NCBI GenBank assembly: GCA_031272365.1
Contig: JAISTX010000041.1
Location: 1 to 62,619, forward strand
Source of the DNA: Eubacteriales Family XIII. Incertae Sedis bacterium
GTDB taxonomy: Bacteria > Bacillota > Clostridia > Peptostreptococcales > Anaerovoracaceae
Direction: 5' to 3'
DNA: 62,619 nucleotides
A program made the translations under genes and the position numbers. The notes under the pieces are model-generated. The model was not told the origin of the DNA. It saw nothing but the letters and a program-made list of their open reading frames with translations, and did no database searches. Positions 44,279 through 53,052 of this stretch are shown here, piece by piece (positions within the stretch are counted from its first letter, which is position 1; every line of letters starts with the position of its first letter).

Positions 44279-45811
44279 TCACCCGGGGCGGTAGTCGCGC
44301 AGCTCCTGCTTCAGCACCTTCCCGGAGCTGTTGCGGGGCAGCGCGTCTACGAATGTGACGCGGCGCGGCAGCTTGTACTGCGCGAGCCGCGGTTTGAGGA
44401 AGTCGATGATCGCCTCGTAGTCGACTTCCTCTTTGTCTGCGGGGTCCTTGAGCGCCACGAACGCCACGGGCGCCTCGCCGAGCATCCAGTCGCGCACGCC
44501 GACGACGGCCGCCTCGCAGACCTTCGGGTGCTCGTACAGCACCTCCTCCACCTCGCGCGGGTAGACGTTGAGACCGCCGACGATGATGAGGTCCTTGATG
44601 CGGTCGACGATGTAGATGTAGCCGTCCTCGTCCGTCTGCGCGATGTCGCCCGTGTGCAGCCACCCGCCCGCGACGGCCTCGGCCGTCTCCTCGGGCCGGT
44701 TGTAGTAGCCCTTCATGATGTTCGGCCCCTTCAGCAGCAGCTCGCCGGGCTCGCCCGGGGGCAGCTCGCCGCCGTCCGCGCCCACGATCTTCGCCTCCAT
44801 GAGTGGGAAGGCGAGGCCGATGGACCCCGGCTTGTGCACCCCGTACAGCGGGTTGAACACGCTGCACGGCGACGCCTCCGTCAGCCCGTAGCCCTCGACC
44901 ACCTCGAGCCCCAGCGTCTCCTGCATGCCCTTGATCGTGTCGAGCGGGAGCGCCGCCCCGCCGCACGCAACCATGCGGATGTCCGGGAACTGCACGTTCT
45001 GCCGGCCCGCGTTCACGAGCACGGTGTACATCGCGGGCGCGCCGATGAGGATGGTGACCTTTTGCGCCACCAGCTCCTGGATGAACGCCTGCGGCTGGAA
45101 CCCCTCGAGCAGGACGATGCACGCCCCCGCGTAGAGCGCCGTGAGCGCGATGGCCGTGAAGCCGAACGAGTGGAACAGCGGCAGCGCGAGGATGAGCCGG
45201 TCGCCCCTGCGCATGTCGAACGCCGTGTCGCATTGCGCCGCGTTCATCACGAGGTTGTCGTGCGTGAGCATCGCCGCCTTCGGCAAGCCCGTCGTGCCGG
45301 ACGTGTACAGGTAGGTGGAGACGCTTCCCGCATCATCCACGAGGTCGAAATCCTCGCGCGCCGCCGCCTGCACCCGCTCCCGGAAATCGTCATCAATAAC
45401 AATCACCCGCACGCCGAGCTCGCCCGCCAGCTGCCCTTCCGTGAACGCGTGCTGCGCGAGGACGCCCGCGCCGATGACCAGGTATTTGGCGCCGCAGTCC
45501 TTCGCCGTGAAAGCCAGCTCCCGGAGGGTGTACATCGGGTTGACCGGCACGATGATGCCCGCGTTCCGCACGACGCCCAGATAGGTGAAGAGGAACTCCG
45601 GGCAGTTCGGCGCGTCGAGGAGCACCGGATCGCCCGGCGCCAGCCCCTCGCCCTTGAAGAAATTTGCGTACGCGACCACCTCGTCGCCGAACGCCCCGTA
45701 GGTCCACTCGCGCCCCTTGAAAACAAGCGCGGGCATCCCCGGGTCTGAATCGTTTTCGTAAATCCTGCCAACCGTTCGAGCCTTTGGCTCTCTGCGTAAA
45801 CCTACCCCCAT
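44279..45811 (-). CDS. Acyl-CoA synthetase (AMP-forming), second gene of a tandem pair
   Basis: A 510-aa ANL-superfamily ligase that activates a carboxylic acid to acyl-CoA through an acyl-AMP. The P-loop is YLYTSGTTGLPKAAMLTH. Other motifs are EGYGLTEASP, the hinge region GWLHTGDIAQ and DRIKDLIIVGG, and the catalytic lysine in PRNSSGKVLKQEL. The substrate (medium/long-chain fatty or aromatic acid) cannot be told. AGGAGG lies four or five bases before ATG 45811. It is 19 bp downstream of a paralogue of the same length, so both come from one transcript. Confidence 0.93.
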   Translation of the reverse strand: MGVGLRREPKARTVGRIYENDSDPGMPALVFKGREWTYGAFGDEVVAYANFFKGEGLAPGDPVLLDAPNCPEFLFTYLGVVRNAGIIVPVNPMYTLRELAFTAKDCGAKYLVIGAGVLAQHAFTEGQLAGELGVRVIVIDDDFRERVQAAAREDFDLVDDAGSVSTYLYTSGTTGLPKAAMLTHDNLVMNAAQCDTAFDMRRGDRLILALPLFHSFGFTAIALTALYAGACIVLLEGFQPQAFIQELVAQKVTILIGAPAMYTVLVNAGRQNVQFPDIRMVACGGAALPLDTIKGMQETLGLEVVEGYGLTEASPCSVFNPLYGVHKPGSIGLAFPLMEAKIVGADGGELPPGEPGELLLKGPNIMKGYYNRPEETAEAVAGGWLHTGDIAQTDEDGYIYIVDRIKDLIIVGGLNVYPREVEEVLYEHPKVCEAAVVGVRDWMLGEAPVAFVALKDPADKEEVDYEAIIDFLKPRLAQYKLPRRVTFVDALPRNSSGKVLKQELRDYRPG

Positions 45812-45830
45812 GATCCCTCCTTGAACTCCC

Positions 45831-47363
45831 TCAAGATTCCTTCCTGTCGCGCAGCTCCTGCTTCAGCACCTTTCCGGAGCTGTTGCGCGGCAGCGCGTCG
45901 ATGAAATGCACGCGGCGCGGCAGCTTGTACTGCGACAGCCGCGATTTCAAGAACCGCAGGATTTCCTTGTGGTGCGTCTCGTCCTTGTCGGCCGGATCCT
46001 TGAGCACGACGTAGGCCACGGGCACCTCGCCGCGCAGCCGGTCGGGCACACCGACGACCGCCGCCTCCGCGACCTTCGGGTGCTCGAACAGCACCTCCTC
46101 CACCTCGCGCGGGTAGACGTTGAGCCCGCCGACGATGATGAGGTCCTTGATGCGGTCGACGATGTAGATGTAGCCGTCCTCGTCCGTCTGCGCGATGTCG
46201 CCCGTGTGCAGCCACCCGTCCACGATGGCCGCGGCCGTCTCCTCGGGCCGGTTGTAGTAGCCCTTCATGATGTTCGGCCCCTTGAGCAGCAGCTCGCCGG
46301 GCTCCCCGGGGGGCAGCTCTCCGCCGTCCGCGCCCACGATCTTCGCCTCCATGAGCGGGAAGGCGAGGCCGATGGACCCCGGCTTGTGCACCCCGTACAG
46401 CGGGTTGAAGACGCTGCACGGCGACGCCTCCGTCAGCCCGTAGCCCTCGACCACCTCGAGCCCGAGCGTCTCCTGCATCCCCTTGATCGTGTCGACGGGG
46501 AGCGCCGCGCCGCCGCAGCCGACCCACCGGATGTCCGGGAATTTCAGGTTCTGCTTGCCGGCGTTCACGAGCACGACGTACATCGCGGGCACGCCGATGA
46601 ACACCGTGATCTTCCGCGCGATCAATTCCTCGATGAACTCCTTCGGCCGGAAGCTCTCGAGCAGGTCGATGCACGCCCCCTCGCAGAGCGCCGTGAGCGC
46701 GATGGCCGTGAACGCGAACGCGTGGAACAGCGGCAGCGACAGGATGGCCCGGTCGGTCGGCCGCGTGTCAAACGCCGTGTTTGCCTGCACTGCGTTCATC
46801 GTCAGGTTGTAGTGCGTGAGCATCGCCGCCTTCGGTATCCCCGTCGTGCCGGACGTGTACAGGTAGGTGGAGACGCTTCCCGCGTCGTCCACGAGGTCGT
46901 AGTCCTCGCGCGGCGCCGCCTGCACCCGCCCCCGGAAATCGTCATCAATAACAAGCACCTTCACGCCGAGCTCGTCCGTGAGCTGCCGCTTCGTGTACTC
47001 GTGCTGCGCGAGGACGCCCTCCCCGATCACGAGGTATTTCGCGCCGGAGTCCTTCGCCGTGAAGGCCAGCTCCCGCAGCGTGTACATCGGGTTGACCGGC
47101 ACGATGATGCCCGCGTTGCGCACGACGCCCAGGTAGGTGAAGAGGAACTCCGGGCAGTTCGGCGCGTCGAGGATGACCGGCTCGCCCGGCGCCAGCCCCT
47201 CGCCCTTGAAGAAGTTTGCATACGCGACCACCTCGTCGTCGAACGCGCCGTACGTCCACTCGCGGTCCTTGAAAATGAGCGCCGTGCGCCCCGGGTCGAA
47301 ATTGTTCTTGTAGATCTGCCCGACGGACAATACGTGCAGCTCCCTGCTCAAGCTGGTTTCCAT
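45831..47363 (-). CDS. Acyl-CoA synthetase (AMP-forming), first gene of a tandem pair
   Basis: A 510-aa paralogue of the downstream gene with the same ANL motifs (TSGTTGIPKAAMLTH, EGYGLTEASP, HTGDIAQ, SSGKVLKQEL). Protein identity is highest between LGLEVVEGYGLTEAS and the GYYNRPEETA region. The corresponding nucleotides (about 46095-46500 versus 44540-44945) are nearly identical, whereas flanking parts differ more. ATG 47363 (METSLSREL) has AGGAG eight bases upstream; the longer frame has no advantage. A TGGTAAGAT box lies in the 106-bp divergent region shared with the WYL regulator, which may control it. Confidence 0.93.
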   Translation of the reverse strand: METSLSRELHVLSVGQIYKNNFDPGRTALIFKDREWTYGAFDDEVVAYANFFKGEGLAPGEPVILDAPNCPEFLFTYLGVVRNAGIIVPVNPMYTLRELAFTAKDSGAKYLVIGEGVLAQHEYTKRQLTDELGVKVLVIDDDFRGRVQAAPREDYDLVDDAGSVSTYLYTSGTTGIPKAAMLTHYNLTMNAVQANTAFDTRPTDRAILSLPLFHAFAFTAIALTALCEGACIDLLESFRPKEFIEELIARKITVFIGVPAMYVVLVNAGKQNLKFPDIRWVGCGGAALPVDTIKGMQETLGLEVVEGYGLTEASPCSVFNPLYGVHKPGSIGLAFPLMEAKIVGADGGELPPGEPGELLLKGPNIMKGYYNRPEETAAAIVDGWLHTGDIAQTDEDGYIYIVDRIKDLIIVGGLNVYPREVEEVLFEHPKVAEAAVVGVPDRLRGEVPVAYVVLKDPADKDETHHKEILRFLKSRLSQYKLPRRVHFIDALPRNSSGKVLKQELRDRKES

Positions 47364-47454
47364 CTTTCTATCTCCTTTTTTCAACTAAATGGTTTTACAA
47401 CCCCATAATGGCAGTATCTTACCACGTTTTGCGCTATTGTACGCGCCGGGAATA

Positions 47455-47463
47455 TGCTATCCT
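47455..47463 (+). promoter_or_regulatory. Extended -10 promoter of the WYL regulator (leaderless type)
   Basis: TGC-TATCCT ends six bases before the ATG at 47470. A weak TATTGT lies at the -35 distance. No Shine-Dalgarno. Confidence 0.6.
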
Positions 47464-47469
47464 TGAATA

Positions 47470-48393
47470 ATGAGTTACGCGCGGCTGTTCGACATCATAC
47501 ACACCCTCTCCGAGGAGCGCACCGTGACGGCGAAAACGCTGGCGGGGCGGCTCGAGGTTTCCGAGCGCACCATCCTGCGCGACGTCGAGCGCCTCTCCGA
47601 GGCGGGCATGCCGATCTACGCGAGCCGGGGGCGCGGCGGGGGCATCTCCCTCCTGCCCGGCTACGTCATGGACAAGGCGGCGCTGTCCGAAACCGACCGG
47701 CAGAGCATCCTCGCCTCCCTCAAGGCGCTGGACACGCTGCAGCCGAACGCCGGGGGCGATACGATGCCGAAGCTCGCCGCGATGTTCGGGCAGCTCGCCA
47801 CGGACCGGGCCAACTGGATCGAGGTGGACTTCTCCTCCTGGGCCGCACCCGAAGGAGAGCAGGGCCTGTTCGAGGCGCTCCGCGAGGCCGTGCTGGAGAA
47901 AAAATGCGCGGCATTCCACTACACGAACACGCAGGGGCGCGCGGGGAAGCGCACCGTCGAGCCGCTGAAGCTCGGGTTCCGCCATCGCGGCTGGTACCTC
48001 TACGCCTGGTGCCGCACGAAGAAGGACTTCCGCTTCTTCAAGCTGACCCGCATCAAGAAGCTCCGCGTCACGGACGAGCATTTCGACCGCCTGGCGCCCG
48101 CCCGCATCTTCGGGGACACCGACTTCGGGGAGGCCGACAAATTCATCCTGCTCCGCCTACGCATCGCGCCGCGGATGGCTTTCCGCGTCTACGACGAGTT
48201 CATCACCTACCGCCGGGAGAAGGACGGCTACTTCACCTGCGAGGTGTCCTGCCCGGAAACCGAATGGCTGCAGGGCTACATCTCCTCGTTCGGCGCCGAC
48301 TGCGAAGTGCTCGCCCCGGAGAGCGTGCGCGCCGCGTTCGTGCGGGAGCTGCAAGCGACGCTGTCTTTGTACAAAGGAAAGAAATCGAAATAA
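47470..48393 (+). CDS. YafY-type WYL-domain transcriptional regulator
   Basis: A 307-aa regulator. The N-terminal winged helix (RLFDIIHTLSEERTVTAKTLA; VSERTILRDVERLSEAG) is followed by a WYL domain (KRTVEPLKLGFRHRGWYLYAWC) and a C-terminal WCX-like extension. WYL domains sense small ligands or nucleic-acid fragments. It is divergent from the acyl-CoA synthetase pair and lies 89 bp upstream of a GyrI-like gene whose promoter carries a GACA-n5-TGTC dyad, an arrangement often seen for this regulator type. Confidence 0.92.
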   Translation: MSYARLFDIIHTLSEERTVTAKTLAGRLEVSERTILRDVERLSEAGMPIYASRGRGGGISLLPGYVMDKAALSETDRQSILASLKALDTLQPNAGGDTMPKLAAMFGQLATDRANWIEVDFSSWAAPEGEQGLFEALREAVLEKKCAAFHYTNTQGRAGKRTVEPLKLGFRHRGWYLYAWCRTKKDFRFFKLTRIKKLRVTDEHFDRLAPARIFGDTDFGEADKFILLRLRIAPRMAFRVYDEFITYRREKDGYFTCEVSCPETEWLQGYISSFGADCEVLAPESVRAAFVRELQATLSLYKGKKSK

Positions 48394-48408
48394 TTATTAT
48401 TTTAATAC

Positions 48409-48440
48409 GACAGAAGGTGTCATGTTCTTTGCGGTATGCT
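48409..48440 (+). promoter_or_regulatory. Operator-promoter of the GyrI-like gene
   Basis: GACA-GAAGG-TGTC (48409-48421) overlaps the position expected for the -35 element; TATGCT at 48435-48440 is the -10. The dyad is a likely site for the WYL regulator encoded just upstream. Confidence 0.55.
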
Positions 48441-48482
48441 GTCTTCATCAAGATCATTCAATGGTGGAGAAAGGAGCCGGAA

Positions 48483-48920
48483 ATGAAGTATGAAATCGTG
48501 GAAATGAAGGAGAAGCTCGTGGTGGGCGTGCAGGTGGAGGTCGACGACAACCCCCAGATGCCCGCGATCCGGGAGGCGTGGGAAAAGGTGATGTTCGGCG
48601 GCGTGTACGAGACGATCCGGAACCGGTGCGGGGCGCAGGCGATCGGGCTGTACACGGACTACGCGGAAAAGTCGTGCAAATTCCTGTGCGGCGCCGAGGT
48701 GTCGGAGAACGGCAACCCGGAGCTCGCCGCCGTCGCCATCCCGGCGGGGCGTTACGCGCGCTTCGTGGTCAAGGCCACGGCGGAGGAGATGGACGACGCA
48801 GTCGCGAAGTTTTGGGCGGAGGAGATGCAGGGGCATCCGGAGCTGGGCCGCCTGCTGGACTTCGACTACGAGGAGTACCCGGACCGGGAGACGGCGCACA
48901 TCTTCATCGCTTTGAAATAG
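48483..48920 (+). CDS. GyrI-like / AraC effector-binding domain protein
   Basis: A 145-aa stand-alone effector-binding domain (YEIVEMKEKLVVGVQVEV start, IPAGRYARFVVKA, and the DFDYEEYPDRE end). Such proteins bind small molecules; some hydrolyse or sequester toxic compounds, others are only sensors. AGGAG lies six bases before ATG 48483. It probably forms a two-gene unit with the WYL regulator. Confidence 0.85.
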   Translation: MKYEIVEMKEKLVVGVQVEVDDNPQMPAIREAWEKVMFGGVYETIRNRCGAQAIGLYTDYAEKSCKFLCGAEVSENGNPELAAVAIPAGRYARFVVKATAEEMDDAVAKFWAEEMQGHPELGRLLDFDYEEYPDRETAHIFIALK

Positions 48921-48921
48921 C

Positions 48922-48950
48922 TTGAATCACGGGCCGCTTCCCGGTACAAT
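48922..48950 (+). promoter_or_regulatory. Promoter of the GH25 muramidase gene
   Basis: TTGAAT (48922-48927), 17 bp, TACAAT (48945-48950). Transcription should start near 48957, giving a leader of about 34 bases with GGGGAGC as ribosome-binding site. Confidence 0.75.
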
Positions 48951-48990
48951 ATGGTGTAAGCCATACAACGAGACATAGGGGAGCTGGAAC

Positions 48991-50415
48991 GTGAAAAAAC
49001 TTTCGCACGGAAGAATCGGTTTGGTCATCGTCATGCTGACGGTGGCCTTGCTGTGCCTGACGGGGCTGCGGGTCTACAACGGGTATGTGTTTTTCTTCGA
49101 CCTGCCCGACCGGTCCGGTTGGACGGGCGAGGGCGACGCGCGGCGCTACCTCGACCACCACGCGGGCGTCGTCACGGACACGCTGCTGGAGATTGACTCG
49201 AAGAAATACTATTTCACCTCGGACGGATCCGTCCACAAGGGCGAGCTGGAGCTGGACGGGAACGTCTACTACTTCGACGAGGCGACGGGCGTCATGCGGA
49301 CCGGCTGGGTCGAGCGCGGGGGCGCGCGGTATTATTATTGGAAGGAGACCGGGGTGAAGGCCGTGGACGACGTCTTCACGATCGACGGCGGCGAGTTCAT
49401 GTTCGACGTGGACGGCGCCGAGGTGGTCGGGCCCGTGGAGATCGAGGGGAAGCAATACTACTTCGACAAGCTGACGGGCATGCTGAAGAACGTCGAGAAG
49501 CAGCTGAACGGCGCCTGGTACTACTACGCGGAGGACGGGGCGCGGTTCGGCACGGGCTGGGCGGAGCCGGTGGAGGGGCGCATCTGCTACTACGACGGCG
49601 ACGCAGGGATGCTGTTCGGCGAGCAGACGATCGACGGGCAGCCCTACCTGCTCGACATCAGCCTCGGCGGGCGGCTGACCGGCACGGTGTATTTCGACGG
49701 GATGGTCTACACGATCGACGAGAAGGGCGTGGTGCAGGACAAGCAGCGCGAGGCGCTGTGGAATGGCATCGACGTGTCGTGGCACCAGGGGCCGGAGATC
49801 GACTGGGCGGCGGTCAAGGAGAGCGGCGTGCAGTTTGTGCTCGTGCGCGCGGGGTACATCGCGTCCGAGGAGCGGCCGGTCTGGATGCCCGACGAGTATT
49901 TTGCGCGGAACGTGCACGGCGCGCAGGCGCAGGGGATTTCGGTCGGCGCCTACATCTACCTGTACAATTCCACGGAGGAGGGGCTGGCGGACGGCATCGA
50001 CGCCTTCGCCGCCGGCGCGGAGGTCGCGCGCGTGAAGCTCGACCTGCCGGTGTTTTTGGACGTCGAGGACAAGGAGTATTTCAAGACCGGCTCGGACGCG
50101 CTCGGCGGGTTCGACTACCGCACGGGGCTTGTGCGCTTCGGGCTCGAGCGGCTGGAGTCTTTGGGCTTCGAGGCCGGGTTCTACACGTTTTCGAACTGGG
50201 CGGGCAAGGAGTTTGACACGGACAAGCTGTACGAGGAGGGCTACCCGTTCTGGCTCGCCCGCTGGTACAACAACAACGCGGATATGGATCCGGAGACGCT
50301 CGCGTGGAACGACGACAAGCAGCCGACGGTCTGGCAGTACCGCGCGACCGGGCAGGTCGGCGGCATCGAGAAAGAGGTGGACCGGGACTACCTCTACTGG
50401 GACCGGATGCCATGA
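48991..50415 (+). CDS. Exported GH25 muramidase with choline-binding-type repeats
   Basis: A 474-aa cell-wall hydrolase. An N-terminal membrane anchor (IGLVIVMLTVALLCLTGL) is followed by about six aromatic-Gly repeats of the cell-wall/choline-binding type (KYYFTSDGSVHKGEL, NVYYFDEATGVMRTGW). A glycosyl hydrolase family 25 lysozyme domain spans about 255-474, with NGIDVSWHQG at its start and the catalytic DVED in LPVFLDVEDKEY. It cleaves the MurNAc-GlcNAc bond of peptidoglycan and is probably used in wall remodelling. The stop overlaps the start of the SDR gene (ATGA). Confidence 0.93.
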   Translation: MKKLSHGRIGLVIVMLTVALLCLTGLRVYNGYVFFFDLPDRSGWTGEGDARRYLDHHAGVVTDTLLEIDSKKYYFTSDGSVHKGELELDGNVYYFDEATGVMRTGWVERGGARYYYWKETGVKAVDDVFTIDGGEFMFDVDGAEVVGPVEIEGKQYYFDKLTGMLKNVEKQLNGAWYYYAEDGARFGTGWAEPVEGRICYYDGDAGMLFGEQTIDGQPYLLDISLGGRLTGTVYFDGMVYTIDEKGVVQDKQREALWNGIDVSWHQGPEIDWAAVKESGVQFVLVRAGYIASEERPVWMPDEYFARNVHGAQAQGISVGAYIYLYNSTEEGLADGIDAFAAGAEVARVKLDLPVFLDVEDKEYFKTGSDALGGFDYRTGLVRFGLERLESLGFEAGFYTFSNWAGKEFDTDKLYEEGYPFWLARWYNNNADMDPETLAWNDDKQPTVWQYRATGQVGGIEKEVDRDYLYWDRMP

Positions 50416-51350
50416 GGGTCGCCGTTGTGACGGGGACGGGCGGCATCGGGTTTGAGATCGCCTTGGCCTTGGCGCGGGGCGGCATGGAGGTCGTGCTCGC
50501 GGGGCGGAACGCGGAGGCCGGGGCGGCGGCGGTGGCGCGGATCCGCGCCGCTGTGCGGGATGCGGACGCAGGCGCGGGCGAGGGTGCGGACGCGGACGCG
50601 GGCGCAGACGTGCGGTTTGAGCCCCTTGACCTGGCGGACACGGATTCCGTGCGCGCCTTGGCGGCGCGCCTCCGGGGGCGCTACGCGTCGCTCGATCTTT
50701 TGATGTGCATCGCGGGCCTCATGATGCCCGACCGCCTCTCGCGTACGAAGGAAGGCTGCGAGATGCAATTTGCCGTGAACTACCTGGGGCATTTCCTGCT
50801 GGCTCGGGAGCTGCTGCCGCTGCTCTCCGCCGGCATGGGGCCGGACGGCGGCGGCGGGCGCGTCGTGACGGTCACCTCGATCGCCAACCACCCGCTGCGC
50901 TTCGACCTCGCGGACGCGACGGCGGCGCGCGGCTACGACGCGGGCATTTCCTATGCTTTGTCGAAGCTCTGCTGCCTGATGTTTGCGCGGGAGCTCGACG
51001 CGCGCAGCCGCGAGGGCGGCTGGCGGGTGTCCGCCTGCTGCGCCCACCCCGGGCTCGCGCGCACGCGCCTCTTCAGCTACGGCAGGGGCTTCACGATGAC
51101 GCTGCTGCGCGGCATCTTTTTCGCGCTGCCCTTCCTGCGCCAGTCGGCGGCGCACGCCGCGCTGCCGGCGCTGTACGCGGCCACCTCGCCGCGGGCGGTG
51201 GGCGGCGCGCTCTACGGGCCCCTGCTCTGCTTCTTCGGCCCGCCCCGCCGCGCGCTCCCGCCGCTGCGCGCCCTGTCCCGTGCAAAATGCGCCGCCCTGT
51301 GGGCGCTGTCGGAGTCGCTCCTCGGGGGCCCTTCGGACGGATGCTGCTGA
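50412..51350 (+). CDS. Short-chain dehydrogenase/reductase
   Basis: A 312-aa Rossmann-fold oxidoreductase like the retinol-dehydrogenase/WW-oxidoreductase branch. The cofactor motif is VTGTGGIGFEIA, the structural motif is CIAGLM in place of the usual NAG, and the active site has Ser in VTSIAN and Tyr/Lys in YALSK. Arg in AGRNAEAG suggests NADP. An Ala/Asp-rich insertion (ADAGAGEGADADAGAD) follows the second strand. It begins inside the GH25 stop codon, so translation is coupled, although no shared function is obvious. Confidence 0.88.
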   Translation: MRVAVVTGTGGIGFEIALALARGGMEVVLAGRNAEAGAAAVARIRAAVRDADAGAGEGADADAGADVRFEPLDLADTDSVRALAARLRGRYASLDLLMCIAGLMMPDRLSRTKEGCEMQFAVNYLGHFLLARELLPLLSAGMGPDGGGGRVVTVTSIANHPLRFDLADATAARGYDAGISYALSKLCCLMFARELDARSREGGWRVSACCAHPGLARTRLFSYGRGFTMTLLRGIFFALPFLRQSAAHAALPALYAATSPRAVGGALYGPLLCFFGPPRRALPPLRALSRAKCAALWALSESLLGGPSDGCC

Positions 51351-51403
51351 CCCACCTCTGGCAGGCGATCACCTGACGGCCGGATTCGCGAAAATGATAT
51401 TTG

Positions 51404-51412
51404 TGCTACAAT
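51404..51412 (+). promoter_or_regulatory. Extended -10 promoter of the DUF6688-like gene (leaderless type)
   Basis: TGC-TACAAT ends six bases before ATG 51419. No Shine-Dalgarno; no clear -35. Confidence 0.6.
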
Positions 51413-51418
51413 ATTGAC

Positions 51419-52618
51419 ATGTTTGAAGCGAAGGAGAGGCGTGTCATACGATGGGGCATCGTGATCATCGAGTTGATTGCGGCGCTTTACCTGTTCGGCA
51501 TGCTTGTCTCGAACCGGGGCGGCGACCCGAGCGTTGGCAACATGCTCGGCGCGTTCCTGATTGCGCAGCTGTTCGTGCTCCCTGCGGCGTTGACGTTCGT
51601 CAATGTCGCCCTCGTCTTTTTCAAGCAGAAGGCCGACCCGGCCTGGAAGATGAAAGTGCGGGCGTTCGAGATCATCTTGATGGTCGTGGGCGTGATCCTG
51701 AGCGCCCTGTGGATCTCGTTCGTCGAGATCCTCTTCGTGGACTGGTCCGTGCCGATCGCGATCGGGAACTTGCACACGCCCGTCTGGACCGAGGCGGCCC
51801 CGACGGCGGCGGCCCTGTTCGCGCTCGGCCTCGCGGGGTACCTGGTGCTCGCCTTCACGCATGCGAAGAAGACGCCGCCGCTCGTCACCGTCCTCGCGAT
51901 CTCCGCGATGTACATCGGCGCGTTCGAGTGCGCGCTCTGGAGCATCCAAGTCTCCAAGGCGTCGCCCGTGCTGATGGTCCTCCCGCTGAACTGCATCCTC
52001 ATCGCCGCGCGGCTCATCCGCGGGAAGGCGCTGGAGTTGAAGGCGGAGCCCGGGGAAGAGTCGGCGGAGGGTGTCGCGGCAACCCGGGCAAACCGAATAA
52101 CAAATATGCTTGCAGGCAATCGACTCCCCGTATGGGCCCTCGTGCTCGCCTTCCCGCTGCTCGGCGCGGTGGTCGGCGCGCTGGTGCTGTGCGGGCAGCG
52201 CCCGGATGCCATCATCAAGGGCTACACGGAAACCGCCGACTGGGTGCTTTCGCAGCAGGTGGCGCCGCCCGGCTACGACCAGCACTACCTCTGCACGGTC
52301 GCGGCGCAGGGGCACCGGAAGCTGGTGAAGCCCCTGCGGGCCGGGCGCCGACACGGCCGCCCCATCCTTGTCAACCGCCAGCTCTGCGTCGCCAACGCCT
52401 TCGAGCAGGTCCTCGAGGAGCGGGCGCCGCGCCTGCATAGGGCGGTGCGGGGGTTCTACGACGCCCACGGCTACCCGCTGTCGCGCCTGATCCGGACAAA
52501 GGCGGCGGCCGACGCCGTCTACCTCCTCATGAAGCCCCTCGAGTGGCTCTTCCTGGCCACGCTCTACCTCGTGACCATCAACCCGGAGGAGCGGATCGCG
52601 CGGCAGTACCAGGGGTGA
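51419..52618 (+). CDS. DUF6688-like multi-pass membrane protein
   Basis: A 399-aa membrane protein with about seven hydrophobic helices in the first 270 residues. The conserved C-terminal soluble part contains YLCTVAAQGHRKLVKPLR, GRPILVNRQLCVANAFEQ and a last hydrophobic stretch (LMKPLEWLFLATLYLV). I recall the C-terminal block from the DUF6688 family, whose function is unknown. The first methionine after the promoter (MFEAKERR) is used; the frame upstream is only six codons. The mRNA is predicted leaderless. Confidence 0.75.
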   Translation: MFEAKERRVIRWGIVIIELIAALYLFGMLVSNRGGDPSVGNMLGAFLIAQLFVLPAALTFVNVALVFFKQKADPAWKMKVRAFEIILMVVGVILSALWISFVEILFVDWSVPIAIGNLHTPVWTEAAPTAAALFALGLAGYLVLAFTHAKKTPPLVTVLAISAMYIGAFECALWSIQVSKASPVLMVLPLNCILIAARLIRGKALELKAEPGEESAEGVAATRANRITNMLAGNRLPVWALVLAFPLLGAVVGALVLCGQRPDAIIKGYTETADWVLSQQVAPPGYDQHYLCTVAAQGHRKLVKPLRAGRRHGRPILVNRQLCVANAFEQVLEERAPRLHRAVRGFYDAHGYPLSRLIRTKAAADAVYLLMKPLEWLFLATLYLVTINPEERIARQYQG

Positions 52619-52697
52619 CAACAGGCGGCTCCCGCGCGGCGCGTTTTAATTTTGTTTTAACCTCTGTTTTATTGTGATTCAAGCTTGGGGCTTTAGA

Positions 52698-52946
52698 ATG
52701 CAGAATCAGCAGGGGCAGCAACAGCAGCCGCCGAAAAAACAGCTTTTCCGCTCAAGCGCAAACAAGGTCTTCGCAGGCGTGTGCGGCGGGCTCGGCGCCT
52801 ATTTCGACGTCGACCCGATCGTCCTGCGCATCGCCTGGGTGGCGCTGACCATCGTCTCGTTCGGGGCGGGCATCCTCGCCTATCTGCTCTTCTGGCTCAT
52901 CATGCCGAAGGCCGTGGACGCGGCGGCGTTCGCCCGGGAGGCCTGA
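52698..52946 (+). CDS. PspC-domain protein
   Basis: An 82-aa protein with a Gln-rich N-terminus (MQNQQGQQQQPPKKQ) and a PspC domain (LFRSSANKVFAGVCGGLGAYF) that ends in one hydrophobic segment (VALTIVSFGAGILAYLLFWL). PspC proteins act in envelope stress. ATG 52698 is preferred to an upstream start because the family core begins soon after it; the ribosome-binding site is weak (GGGG, eight bases upstream). It opens a set of envelope genes with LemA and DUF2207. Confidence 0.88.
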   Translation: MQNQQGQQQQPPKKQLFRSSANKVFAGVCGGLGAYFDVDPIVLRIAWVALTIVSFGAGILAYLLFWLIMPKAVDAAAFAREA

Positions 52947-53052
52947 CGAGCCAGACCGCTTGACGACGGCAGCCAATCCCCTCCCAGCTTGAAATCCGCC
53001 CCAAACTATGCGACACTTAGGGAAATTGTAGCGAAGGGAGAAGGAGGGGAAG

